From: Ophiura sarsii
Lineage: Eukaryota; Echinodermata; Ophiuroidea; Amphilepidida; Ophiuridae
Reading direction: 5' to 3'
DNA: 64,000 bases
NCBI GenBank assembly: GCA_035610835.1
Contig: CM069450.1
Span: 34,464,971-34,528,970, forward strand
Shown: positions 40,661 through 51,900 of the stretch, piece after piece
How positions within the stretch are numbered: the stretch's first letter is position 1
How the letters are laid out: every line of letters starts with the position of its first letter
Notes under the pieces: model-generated
The model's database searches: none
What the model was told of the DNA's origin: nothing
Seen by the model: only the letters and a program-made list of their open reading frames with translations
Program-made: the position numbers and the translations under genes

Positions 40661-41400
40661 GTTGAGATAAGCTAAGAGTGGGGGTGTAATGAAGTAACGT
40701 GGTTTGGGAGGGAGGGGGTTAATGAAGAAATGTGGTATAACCCATCTAGGGCCATGAGATAATGAAATAATGTGTAACATGCGTAACATGGTGTCAAATG
40801 TGGGATTTGACACTGTGGTAGCTCCCACCAGAGTCCTGATTATTACCAGGATTTAAATCCGGACGGGCAAGAGGTGTATTGAAATAGTGTGGTTTTCTGA
40901 AAGTATAAATCATGGGATATAGCTTGAGGTAATTACGGAAAGCATTCAATTTCAGGTCAGAATAAGCGAGATTGGGAAGCTGTTAGGGGATATTACAATC
41001 TAAGTGCTGATACACTGTGTGCGCCGTGTCGGTAGCCTGGTAAATGAAGCGAAGTGATTGTGACGATTTCCTAATGGCAGCAAAATACCCGTGGTTCGGA
41101 AGTCACGTAGAAATTGTGGTCCTGTACAGAAAGGGCAATACCCGAGCACGTTAAAAGGTTACAGACTCTTTCGTAAAGAGTAGGGGATCATCTCAGTCTG
41201 TATCTGTTTACACATCTAACGGACTCCAATGGAAATAAGCTACTATAAGCTTATTGGGTTATACAGGGTCGTAGGACACAAATGATATCAATTATATAGG
41301 CCTGCATTACATTTACTCATATGTATGGGATATGGGGTCATGACAAGAAACATTCAAATTCAGGTCAGAAAATAGACCTATACATTATATTTTAACTCAT
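40661..41400. repeat. Diverged GGTTAATGAAG-type repeat, left of gap
   Basis: Phrases GGGGTGTAATGAAGTAACGT, GGTTTGGGAGG and GGTTAATGAAGAAATGTGG recur here in diverged form and again at 44,900-45,530. The foldback element lies between the two blocks. Confidence 0.6.
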
Positions 41401-41554
41401 CAATGTATTCTTACCAATTTCTTAGCCAGGGATGGAGGGGTTCAATCAAGCCCCCTAAAATGTTAAACAACAAAAAACGAGGAGGACAAACAAAAGATGG
41501 TGATATCAAAGCTGTTTTTGTCGTAGCAACTACCGCGTTTATTTGATATGAATA

Positions 41555-41654
41555 NNNNNNNNNNNNNNNNNNNNNNNNNNNNNNNNNNNNNNNNNNNNNN
41601 NNNNNNNNNNNNNNNNNNNNNNNNNNNNNNNNNNNNNNNNNNNNNNNNNNNNNN
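41555..41654. other. Assembly gap, exactly 100 N
   Basis: One hundred consecutive N, a usual placeholder for a join of unknown length. It falls at the outer edge of the left arm of the foldback element, where repeats would stop an assembler. Confidence 1.
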
Positions 41655-42616
41655 CATCGACCAGTCTATCACGAACATTTCATCAATTAAAAACCAGATA
41701 TGCGTCGCATTTTCAGTTTTTAATAATGATCTGAAATTCGATCGTTTTATCATGAACAATTCATCGATCTTTTTGTCACGAACATTTCATCGATGAGTTT
41801 ATCGCGATCATTTCATCGATGTCTTTATCACAAACATTTCATCGATGGTTTTATCACGAACATTCATCGATGGTTTTATCGCGAACATTTCATCGATGAG
41901 TTTATCGCGATCATTTCATCGATGGTTTTATCACGAACATTTCATCGATGAGTTTATCACGAACATTTCATCGATGGTTTTATCACGAACATTTCATCGA
42001 TGAGTTTATCGCGATCATTTCATCGATGTCTTTATCACGAACATTTCATCGATGGTTTTATCACGAACATTTCATCGATGGTTTTTATCGCGAACATTTC
42101 ATCGATGAGTTTATCGCGATCATTTCATCGATGGTTTTATCACGAACATTTCATCGATGGTTTTATCGCGATCATTTCATCGATGGTTTTATCACGAACA
42201 TTTCATCGATGGTTTTATCACGAACATTTTATCGCTCTTTTAACGTCGATCGGGGTCAATGACCCCGTCACACAGGCTGTGTTTAACTTTAGGCGCACTA
42301 CACTAAATCACTCCACGTCACTTCTACTTCTACGGAGATACTCTTTTTACATGAACATGCAAAATTGTGTTGCGCAAAGCGAATGCAAGCATGGCTTCAA
42401 ATCACCCTACTGTGTGTCCCAAATTATTAGTATTAGAAACATGGCAAACTGGTTCGCTTTTGGTGACAAAATTTGTAAATTAAAATGGCAGAGAATGCAG
42501 ACAGTGCTGGACCATTTTGTACGAGGAATAGGTGTATGAACTAGATATTGTTAAACCACTATGTGAAGAGGACGTCGATGCCATCCTTGAAATAAAAGTA
42601 TCAACCCACATAAAAG

Positions 42617-43013
42617 CCCGGGGGGGTACTCGCCTAAGATGGTATACGGGGTGTGCCGCTCTAATGGGTAGCTTTTTGGGCACAAAATCCCTAAACATGG
42701 GGTATGATTTTGAGCTGGAAATCCCTAATAATGGGGTCACTTTTTACAAATGGGTCTATTTTCGCGAAATTTTTGTCTATTTTCGCGAAATTTTGCCAAA
42801 ATTAGGTAGGCCTATATTTTCGCAAAGATTTGCAAAAATTAGGTCTATTTTCCCGATAATTTGCGAAAATTTGGTCTAAAATGAAGCAAAACCCCTAAAA
42901 ATGGGTACCGATTTTTCCAAAATTACCCCTAAAAATGGGTATGGGTTTTGAATCTCCAGCGGCACACCCCCGACCAAACCAAATCCGAGTACCCCCCCCA
43001 CCCCCACCCCCCG
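42617..43013. mobile_element. hAT-like element nested in the foldback
   Basis: Begins CCCGGGGGGGTACTCG and ends with the rough inverse GAGTACCCCCCC plus C-rich DNA. A perfect octamer CATAAAAG duplicates at 42,609-42,616 and 43,014-43,021. Inside, CGGGGTGTGCCGCT and GCGGCACACCCCCG also pair, and CCCTAAAAATGGGT-type words repeat. Confidence 0.88.
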
Positions 43014-43619
43014 CATAAAAGGCCTTGATGATTTTGTTGACATTAGATGCTTTGTCTGTGTTACTTTGTTTTGACATAAGGGCGGCTCTGGTCATAACAG
43101 ATATCACTGGGAAAACCAGATCCAATGTCAGAATAGGCCTATAGTGAATTGTGATTATCAAACATATCATGTGGTGTGGGTACCCGTTTTATTAGAGAAC
43201 TTCATAGAACTTCAAATTGGCCAAAATACTTTATTCCGTGTATTTTGTTGTGACTGGTGTTCATTATAATGAAAAGAGCATCATAGATCATAGACTGTCA
43301 TGATCAAACTTTGTTGTATATCAGTATATTGTTGTAATTTCTGCCTACATGAAAGAACCCATGAATTTAAATTTTGTTTTCCTATATAGCCGTTTGACAA
43401 ACTTTTGACCCCGTGCACCCCCTTGTGTACTCAAAACTATTTGCCCCTCCCCCTTCAGCAAATTTAAAACTTTTTTCTCCGTGCCCCCTCATATGTTGCC
43501 CAGCTCCCCACCCACCAAAGTATTTCTGAACACCCCCTAGACTGGCTTCTGAAGATTATTCTAAAACCCTACCCCCAACTCCCTGGCCCTCTGAATATAT
43601 AATGGTGCGTCCCTTAAAA

Positions 43620-44179
43620 CAGGGGCGGAAAACCGGGGGATAGGGGGATATATCCCCCACTTTTTGACCATGGGGGATGGTCACTGTAATCATCCCCCCC
43701 CCCCCCTGATTTTTTACCTCCACAAAAAAGAAAAAGGGGGAAAAAAGGGGGGGGGGGGAAAAGGGGGAAAATCCAATTCTGAGCGGGGGTGGTGGGGTGG
43801 TGGGGGGGGGGGGGGGCACATCACCCTCAGACTCCCCCCTGTTCGAGCTTTTAAACCATCTATACTTAAATCAAGAATACATTAGTATAATACGCTCAAC
43901 TTCTTTCGTGCATTGATAAAAAACCAAATATTTATTGAAAATGAAGTGATGGCTTTTCAATACAATATTGGTCAAAAGTATACACCAGATCGCACCAAAT
44001 GAGTTCGAAAATTAAAAAATCTACTTCAGAGGGGGGCACATCCTCCCTCAGACACCGCCCTGTCCGAGCATAGCTCGGAGGGCGGTACTGCGCACCGCTT
44101 AGATGGTACCAGCTCAATTTTATTCCCCCCCCCTCTTTTTTCATCCCCTACACCACCTAACAAGAAATGTCCGCCCCTG
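43620..44179. mobile_element. Second hAT-like element nested in the foldback (560 bp)
   Basis: Termini CAGGGGCGGA and TCCGCCCCTG, with the perfect octamer CCTTAAAA at 43,612-43,619 and 44,180-44,187. The interior is full of G and C runs. No transposase frame. Confidence 0.92.
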
Positions 44180-44899
44180 CCTTAAAATGTAGGTTAAGCT
44201 TACAACTCCTTCGTTCTATAGAATGGGAATTACAAAATAAAAACCCAGTTATCAGACGGTGCTACAATAGGCCTACCAATTGAATGCCTGTTGACCTGTT
44301 GTCAACCTGTTTTGAATCTCTGAATATTGGTTCAATTCGGTGCAATTTCAGAAAGTGTTACGCTATATACAGCCTGTGTGACGGGGCCATTGACCGCTGA
44401 TCGACGTGAAAAGAGCGATGAAATGTTCGTGATAAAACCATCGATGAAATGTTCGTGATAAAATGATCGATGAAATATTCGTGATAAAACGATCGATGAA
44501 ATATTCGTGATAAAACGATCGATGAAATGTTCGCGATAAACTCATCGATGAAATGTTCGCGATAAACTCATCGATGAAATGTTCGCGATAAACTCATCGA
44601 TGAAATGTTCGCGATAAACTCATCGACGAAATGTTCGCGATAAACTCATCGATGAAATGTTCGCGATATAAACTCATCGATGAAATGTTCGCGATAAACT
44701 CATCGATGAAATGTTCGCGATAAAACTATCGATGGAATGTTCGTGATAAACTCATCGATGAAATGTTCGTGATAAAACGATCGATGAAATGTTCGCGATA
44801 AAATGATCGACGAAATGTTCGCGATAAAATGATCGAATTTCTGATCTCTATTAAAAACCCAAAATGCGTTCCATAGTTGGTAGGGTATTTTGTGTCATG

Positions 44900-45530
44900 T
44901 TGGGGGGGGGGGGGGGGGGGGGGGGTGTAAAGCCACGGGAAATGGTTTAGGATAAGCGCTAAAGCCTGGGGTTATATGGACAAGTAGCGTTTTGCGGGGG
45001 TTAATGAAGCAACCTGATTTCTTTAGTTTAAGTTGGCATGCCAAACAATCTAAGGGACCGAGGGTAAATTAATGAAGTAGCCACGGGAAATGGTTTAGGG
45101 AGGGTTGTGATTATAAATCAACCTGGTTTGGGTGGGTGTGTGTAAGAGGGGGGGGGGGGGGTAAAACCACGGGAAATGTTTTAGGATAGGGTTAAGAGTT
45201 AATGAAGTAGCCACGGGAAATGGTTGGAGGGTTATGATTATAAATCCACCTGTTGGTGTATTTGCAGTGGGGGGGGGGGGGGCGGTTGTAGGGGGTTTAT
45301 GTGGTTTTAAAAGTACCGAGGGTTTAACTTGATGCGGTTTGAGAGGTAGAGGTTAATAAAGTAGCCACGGTAAATGGTTAAGGAGGGATATGTTATAAAT
45401 CAACCTTTTTTTTTGGGGGGGGGGGGGGGGTTATATGGGGTTTATAATGCCTTTAGGAGGGATATGGTTATAAATCAACCTGGTTGGGGGGTTGTAGGTG
45501 TTTATGTGGTTTCAGAGGTAGGTAATGTGG
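44900..45530. repeat. Tandem AGCCACGGGAAATGG repeat with G runs
   Basis: Five or so units of about 110-130 bp carry AGCCACGGGAAATGGTTTAG, TATAAATCAACCTG and a G homopolymer (for example 44,902-44,925). Related to the block left of the gap. Confidence 0.8.
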
Positions 45531-45539
45531 CATAATCAT

Positions 45540-45582
45540 CTAGCGGGGACCCGAGCGTAGCGAGGGTACGCCGCTAGTTCTA
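45540..45582. repeat. CTAGCGG palindrome
   Basis: CTAGCGGGGACCCGAGCGTA followed by GCGAGGGTACGCCGCTAG is a compact imperfect palindrome. A related GC-rich patch (CCGCCGCTAGGCGC) occurs near 8,055. Confidence 0.55.
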
Positions 45583-45789
45583 ATAAAGGTCAATTACCTT
45601 GTGTATTGACTCGCTGTATAGGTAATTGATTTTATGTCCATTTCAGGGGTAAACTTGTTCATATTGCCCTGCCATGTCCCGGGTCCCCGGGGCTGGGGAT
45701 GTAATTGATAAGTGCATTATCAGAACATAAATGAGTACAGAGGTTCCATTCATTTCTCTTACGTACTGATTTGTGTTTCAAATTTTCAG

Positions 45790-45936
45790 ACAATATTGGC
45801 GAAAAGATAGCAGGATGCCCTACAGGAACAGATGCCATTCCTCATGTTGATTACAATGATCTAATGTTTACTGTTATGGTACGGTTTGAAGAAGACGAGA
45901 GACTTTACAGACGCGTTAAATATAATTGTAGATCAA
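45790..45936 (+). CDS. DED exon 1: helices 1-2
   Basis: Follows a pyrimidine-rich acceptor ending TTTTCAG and ends at donor GTAAGA. Encodes IGEKIAGCPTGTDAIPHVDY, NDLMFTVMV and EDERLYRRVKYNCR, where the Leu/Val pattern and the Lys-Tyr-x-Cys-Arg word match DED helix 2 (KFLCR in family members). Confidence 0.7.
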
Positions 45937-48900
45937 GTAAGATTACAAACACATTAATGGTGATGCTATTATAGATCCTATCAAATAACGCACAGTTTAG
46001 TATCAAATTATTTGTCCCGGTATTTGTACAGTCGTTTAATTCAATAGGCGTTCATAGAGCGTGTTTCTACTGGGCAACTTAACGGTAATTACCGTTAAGT
46101 TAATTACCGTTAAGTTGCCCAGTAGAAACAGCCAGATAACGTTAATTAACGTTAAGTTTTCCAACGGCAAAACCCTGCACAAACTAGGTTTGTTAACGGT
46201 TATTAACGCTAACTTGCCCCGTAGAAACAGCCACCCGTTAAATCTTAACGCCAAGTTCTTGTGACCCGGAAGTACACGTACACGCTGATTTCTACGCAAT
46301 GTTCGTTTATGGTGTTTTTGTTGTTAACATGCGATATTAAAAACAAGGAATGGGGCGGCATTTTTTCTTTCCATTATGATATTTTACATGTTTAGATAGA
46401 CATGATTAGTACAGATACAGGCTGTCCCAAAATGATTAGTACCCATCGATGCCCAAAGTTAATTAATTACCAAAGTTAATTAATTACTTTCATCATCATG
46501 GACATACTGTACCCTTTCATTAGAATTTTAGTTCATGAATATCGGATTTATCAAACTCAAGATACACTCCATTATGTAAGACATGGTGATTTCACCTTCT
46601 CGACAAAGTGCAAAAAGTGTGTGTGTTAAACAGGTTGTTTGAAAGAAACAAATAATATGCTCTTAATCTCTTGTCCACTAATATAATCTTTTGTTCCTTT
46701 CTAATTGTTATTGGTTATGGTTATTAAAATCATTAATAATTCTTCATTTTAATTCAGTTTGAATTGTAAAAGAAGTTCGTCACACTTTAGTGACCCCGTG
46801 CATTGTTTTATTTGACAAGTGTTTAGGGACTTTTAAATAGCTAATGATTGGGTGAATTAGCAGTCATTTTCACATTGGAGGATGAAGTTGGTGAGATTAA
46901 AAAGTAAGATACAATTCTATTTTTGCCAATTTTGTAAGAAACTCCACGAAAAAAAGGAAGTCTAAGCCACTGCTAATTTACCCACGACCACTTCTTTACC
47001 TATTTAAATGCCCCTCAAGTTTAGCCACAAAACTAGCTCATAGAAACAAATCTTGTGATCACTCATGTATGACGATCCATTTTTACTCTTCAAATTGAAT
47101 CAAAATGAAGAATATTAATGATTTGAACAACCATAACAAACAACAGTTTAAAATAGAAAGGTACAGTAGCAGACAATTGAGAGAACATTTATGTTTCTTC
47201 AAAACAATTTAAACACACCCACACATTTTTTTGTACTTTGCCAAAAAGGTGAAATCATTGGAGTGTAACCTTAACTTAAAAATAAGTCCGATATTCATGA
47301 TCTGACATTTTAATAAAAGGGTACTGTATTCCAAAGATAATGAAAAAACAACGGACCTAAATCTATTGATTTTGATGATGAAAAAAAATGAATGAATTTT
47401 GGGCATCGATGGGTACTAATCATTTTGGGACAGCCTGATTCATTCTTATGGGGCCCTCACATGTATCCGTGTGAGCTTGGCGGCCCCTTACCGTCTTATA
47501 GAAAAACAACAGAGTCCAACACGGTGAACAATCAGCAAAAAATGTCAACGGCCGCATTTTATTTATTTTTGTCACCGGGTTCATACTGTTCTATACCGGG
47601 TCCTTATCGGCCTGGAACCGGGCTCATACCACCTCCTCACCAGGTCCTCACCGGCCGAAACGCTTGGGTACCGACCGAACCGCCTTGATAACGTCATCAA
47701 ACTGCCCTGTATAAGCTGAGCGCTCAAGCTCGCCGCTTCTCTCACATTCCGGGAATCTCTGTAAAATACATTTGCCCTCACATGTATCCGTGTGAGCTGG
47801 CCGGCTCATTACCGTGTGACAAATTGGTGCAGACGGCGGCACACGGTGATGTAACACGGTGGGCCGTTTCCCGTCCGTTGAACACGTTGCCGGGGACATT
47901 GACAGCCATCCGCGCCCGGCAGGACCCGGCAGGAATTTTGAACATGCTCAAAACTCTTGCCGGGTGAGCAAAAGCGGCGGCAAACGGTGAGAGCCCGGTT
48001 TGAGGACGGTATAAAGACGGCACACCCGTTTCGCGCCCGTTCGCAGGGCGGTAATGGTAGGCGGCCACCATACCGTCTAATAGAAAAACAACAGAGTCCA
48101 AACAATCACTAAAAAATGTCAACGGGCGCATTATTTTTTTGTTGTGGCCACCGGGTCCATAACGTTATATACAGGGTCTTTACCGGGTCCTCACCGGCCG
48201 TGTACCGGGCTCACCGTCCTCATACATTTCTAGCTTACCGTTCTCACCGGGTGCATAACACCTCCTCACCGGGTCCTCGGTCCATACCGTTCTACACCGG
48301 GTCTGTCCCGGGTTCTCACCGGCCTCATACAGTTCTAGCTTACCGTTCTCACCGTGTCCTCACCGTGTGCATCCCACCTCCATACCGGTTCCTAACCGGT
48401 CGAAACGCCTGGGTACCGGCCGAAACGTCTTGATTACATCATCAAACCGCCCTTTTCAAGCTGAGCGCTCAAGTTGCCGCTTCATTTGCATTCCGGAATT
48501 CGTACGACCAACATCTATACTCTCTAAATGTAAAAGAGCTAAACCTCGAGAGCTTTAGGAGGGACGGCTCTTTTAAGAAGTGAAGTTCACTCTTTTCAGA
48601 GTGATTTGTCACTCTTTTAAGAGTGATTTGTCACTCTTTTAAGAGTGATTTGTCACTCTTTTAAGAGTGATTTCCACTTTTTCAGAGTGATTTTAACTCT
48701 TTTTAGAGTGAAAATCGCTCTTTTAAGAGTGAACTTCACTCCAAAAAAAGAGCTGTTCCTCCTAGAGCTCTCGAAAGAGTGAGTTTTAGCTCTTTTTCAT
48801 TTAGAGAGTTGCAACATGCCTGCTGAGAGTCCGTTCCGCGAACGGTTAATAGGCTGCATGCGGCCATTCGCAGTCCGTCGCTAAGATGGTCGACGTCCAC

Positions 48901-51900
48901 CACCGTCCACCACCGCCCTGCGAATGGGCGCGAAACGGGTGCGAAACGGGTGCGAAACGGGTGCGAACGGGTGCGCCGTCCTTATACCGTCTTCATACCG
49001 GGCTCTCATCGTTCGCCGCCGCTTTTACTCACCCGCCAGGAGTTTTGAGCATGTTCAAAACTCCGGTGGCCGGCAAAGTCCCCTGAACGTGTTCAACGGA
49101 CGGGAAACGGCCCACCGTGTGTGCCGCCGTCCGCACCCATTTTTCACACGGTAAGGGGCCGCTCAGCTCACACGGATACATGTGAGGGCCCCATTATATA
49201 ACAAACGTAAATGATGAGATTTGGAAACGGCTAAATCCAAATATAATACAGAATGATGATATTTTTTCTTTTACATTCAAGCGAATACACAATTCCAGTA
49301 AGCCCATTTTTTATCATATTGATCGATTGTATTTGTGCTTTTTGCTGCAGATTTCTCAAGCGTTAAGATGAAAAATTAGTTCATACTTAAGAGCTATTAA
49401 ATCTGGTTTTGTTTTTTGTACTCTCGCCCTATATATATATATGGAATTTGGCTAACAACAATACAAGATCAAGCGCATCATCATTCTGTGCCTAAAATAA
49501 CCATTTTAGGCGTTATATCGATATTTCTTAGAGGTGTAGCTAGTTTCCATCTGATATATAGTTGGATTTGTTTCCAAAAACGTGCAACAAAATCACATTC
49601 GTATAGCAGGTGAAAAATGGTTTCCGTTTTGGAGTTGCAAAAACTGCAATGATCACTGTCAATCGCAGTCTCTCTATTTCATTTGTGTGACTCTTCGGTC
49701 CTTTTCTACCCTGGGTAGTAAAACATTTAACTAAAAAAGGCAAAAGTGTTTATTCACAGAATTGTTCATAGATTTATGAAACATTTGCTATTTAGACCTA
49801 TTTTGGACCACCCTGTATTTTAAATAAAAGGAACTTTAACGATATTCATGTAGTTCATTTTGATAACCATTTTCTTTTAAATTAAATAGTCCATGCTGAC
49901 TTAATCTCATAGAATATTATATACAAACCTTCATTTTATGCATTATTTCATCATAATTTTAGACACCCTGTACTTTTCCTGTGTACATTTTGGGCAAGTG
50001 ATTCTTAGCAAATTTGTTGCACCTTCTGCGGTTGTTCTGATTTTGATGACTATCTTCAGCTAAACCCTAATTGTACAAACTATCAAATATTTTGTGAGGA
50101 GCAAAAACGATCAACTTTATTATGTTCCACCCTATAATTTTTGTACACACCGTGTATAATTTGATTCTTTATGCAAAAATGAAAAACCTTGAATCATAAG
50201 CTTTCCAACAATATATAGTTTGTGGGTCATTAGGTATTTAATCAGAATTGGTGCATTTCTCAACATTATTAGAAGTGAAACATTTTTTGGACCAGTTTGT
50301 GACTTCTGACCTATAACAAAAGGTCAAATGTCGATTAGGACGCTTATAAACTTAGCGGTAACTTTTCGCGAGTAGAAACGGGGTGGGGGGGGGGGGGGGG
50401 GGGGGTTAAAACGTTAACGGTAAGTTAACAATTTGGTGTTCCAGTATCGGTCGATAATGGAACATTGAAATTGTACAATATTTGTATACCAGTATCTGGG
50501 ACCTTAAGTACACTTTATCCCAAAATATGTTTTTATATATTTAATATGTTTCAAATACGGTATAAATTACTCTGGGACACCCAGTAGTTAGTTATCATTG
50601 GTTATGCAGCATGCTTCCACACCTGGTTAAAAAGGAGTAGGCGCACATTTTGAATTACCTTTGTGTAGCATCTTGTTACCATGTTACCTTTTATCATATA
50701 ATATATAGATTGGGGAACACGGCATGGAATACCGCAAACAATTTTACGAGATTTGGAACCCGAGAAATTTATTGAGTGCCTTGAACAGTGTCAACTACTT
50801 GGTCCATACAACATGGACTTTCTGTATCAGTTAATGCAAAAGTTGAAACAAATCGATCTCACCGAAGGTATTGCCGAATATAAAAAATTCCATGCAAGTG
50901 ATCGACTAGAAAACCATAAGCCAAATGGAACTATAGGTAAGTGAACTTAAAATGTTATACAAGTACCTCTTCCCGCGGTAGCTACCCAAATCATTTATTA
51001 TTGGTTTTTTAAATACTCTAATTAATCTTCCTATACTAAAAAATATACAAAAGAAAAAGAGGGTGTTTTCAAATCACTGTTTAATTTCCGACTAGGGTAT
51101 ATCCCCGACCATAAATCGACTGCAAAGCCTGTTTCTAAACCTATGGACGCGTATAATCGAATAACACCAGAAATAAGTATGTCTTCTTTTAAAATCTGAC
51201 CATAAATTAGTCAATAAATATTCAATACTCTAATGATTGTAATTCAGAAACGTGAAATGAAAACGTTAATTTTGACACACTTTCTTCAAATTTAATACAT
51301 TGTATACGTTAAAGACCTATGAGCTATTTCAATGTACAAGGAGAGTCAACACGATTTGGACCAAATTTGATAAAATCATTAAAATATGTAGCCGTTATCA
51401 AAACAAGTGTACATCTGATATGTTATACAGGATGTATCAACAAAATTAGGACTCTGTTTCATGACGGTGTAATTCTTATTATAATCGTTGGACCATGACC
51501 AATTTAGTCTCAATGTTGAAATAACAGTCTTGATCACAGTCTCATGATTTAACAGATTTGATTGAAATTGTGTGTACATATAGGCCTACAATTGCATCAT
51601 TAAGTTATTGTTAGTCCTTTCCTTGTTTCCTTTCCTGGTTAAAGTTTAAAAAGAGCTAAAAATAGATTCATCCTTAAAGGTGTTCTGAGAGATGTTTAAG
51701 ATTTTTTAAACATAATTTACTTTTGATATTAAAGATAATCATTATAATTGGCCATTATTGTTGTTTCTACTCACAAAAAAGCAGCAAAACTTGATTAAAA
51801 CAATGTTTAAATATGTTGAAATATCATCGCTATTTATTGAAACTTTAAAAAACCCGCCCTCTATCGTTATGTAATCGAAATTGAAAATAGCGTAACGCTG

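Larger units (their letters stand above)
41706..44868. mobile_element. Foldback-type element with tandem-repeat inverted arms
   Basis: The left arm (about 41,706-42,280) and right arm (about 44,369-44,868) are inverted copies. Each is dominated by about 16-19 units of a 26-bp repeat (CATTTCATCGATGGTTTTAT with variable CACGAA/CGCGAT endings). Unique outer edges (CGCATTTT..TTTTTAATA / inverse) and inner edges (GACCCCGTCACACAGGCTGT / ACAGCCTGTGTGACGGGG) also match. Long terminal inverted repeats built from tandem subrepeats are the hallmark of Foldback/Galileo-like elements. The 2.1-kb centre holds two nested elements and no transposase. Open frames across the arms (EHFIDGF repeats) are repeat translation. 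Confidence 0.85.

Noticed and set aside
41741..42240. CRISPR-like array of 26-bp repeats
   Set aside because: Units abut with no unique spacers, a mirrored array lies 2 kb away, and the context is eukaryotic; it is a tandem-repeat arm of a foldback element.
42000..42539. 179-codon frame with EHFIDGF repeats
   Set aside because: It is translation of the 26-bp tandem units (26 x 3 = 78 keeps cycling frames); the same happens in other frames and in the inverted arm.
46418..47437. Autonomous mariner
   Set aside because: Ends fit, but no transposase frame of useful length exists inside.
47578..49154. Several frames of 60-117 codons in GC-rich DNA
   Set aside because: GC-rich repeats have few stops; the frames overlap on both strands and follow inverted repeats of a composite transposon.
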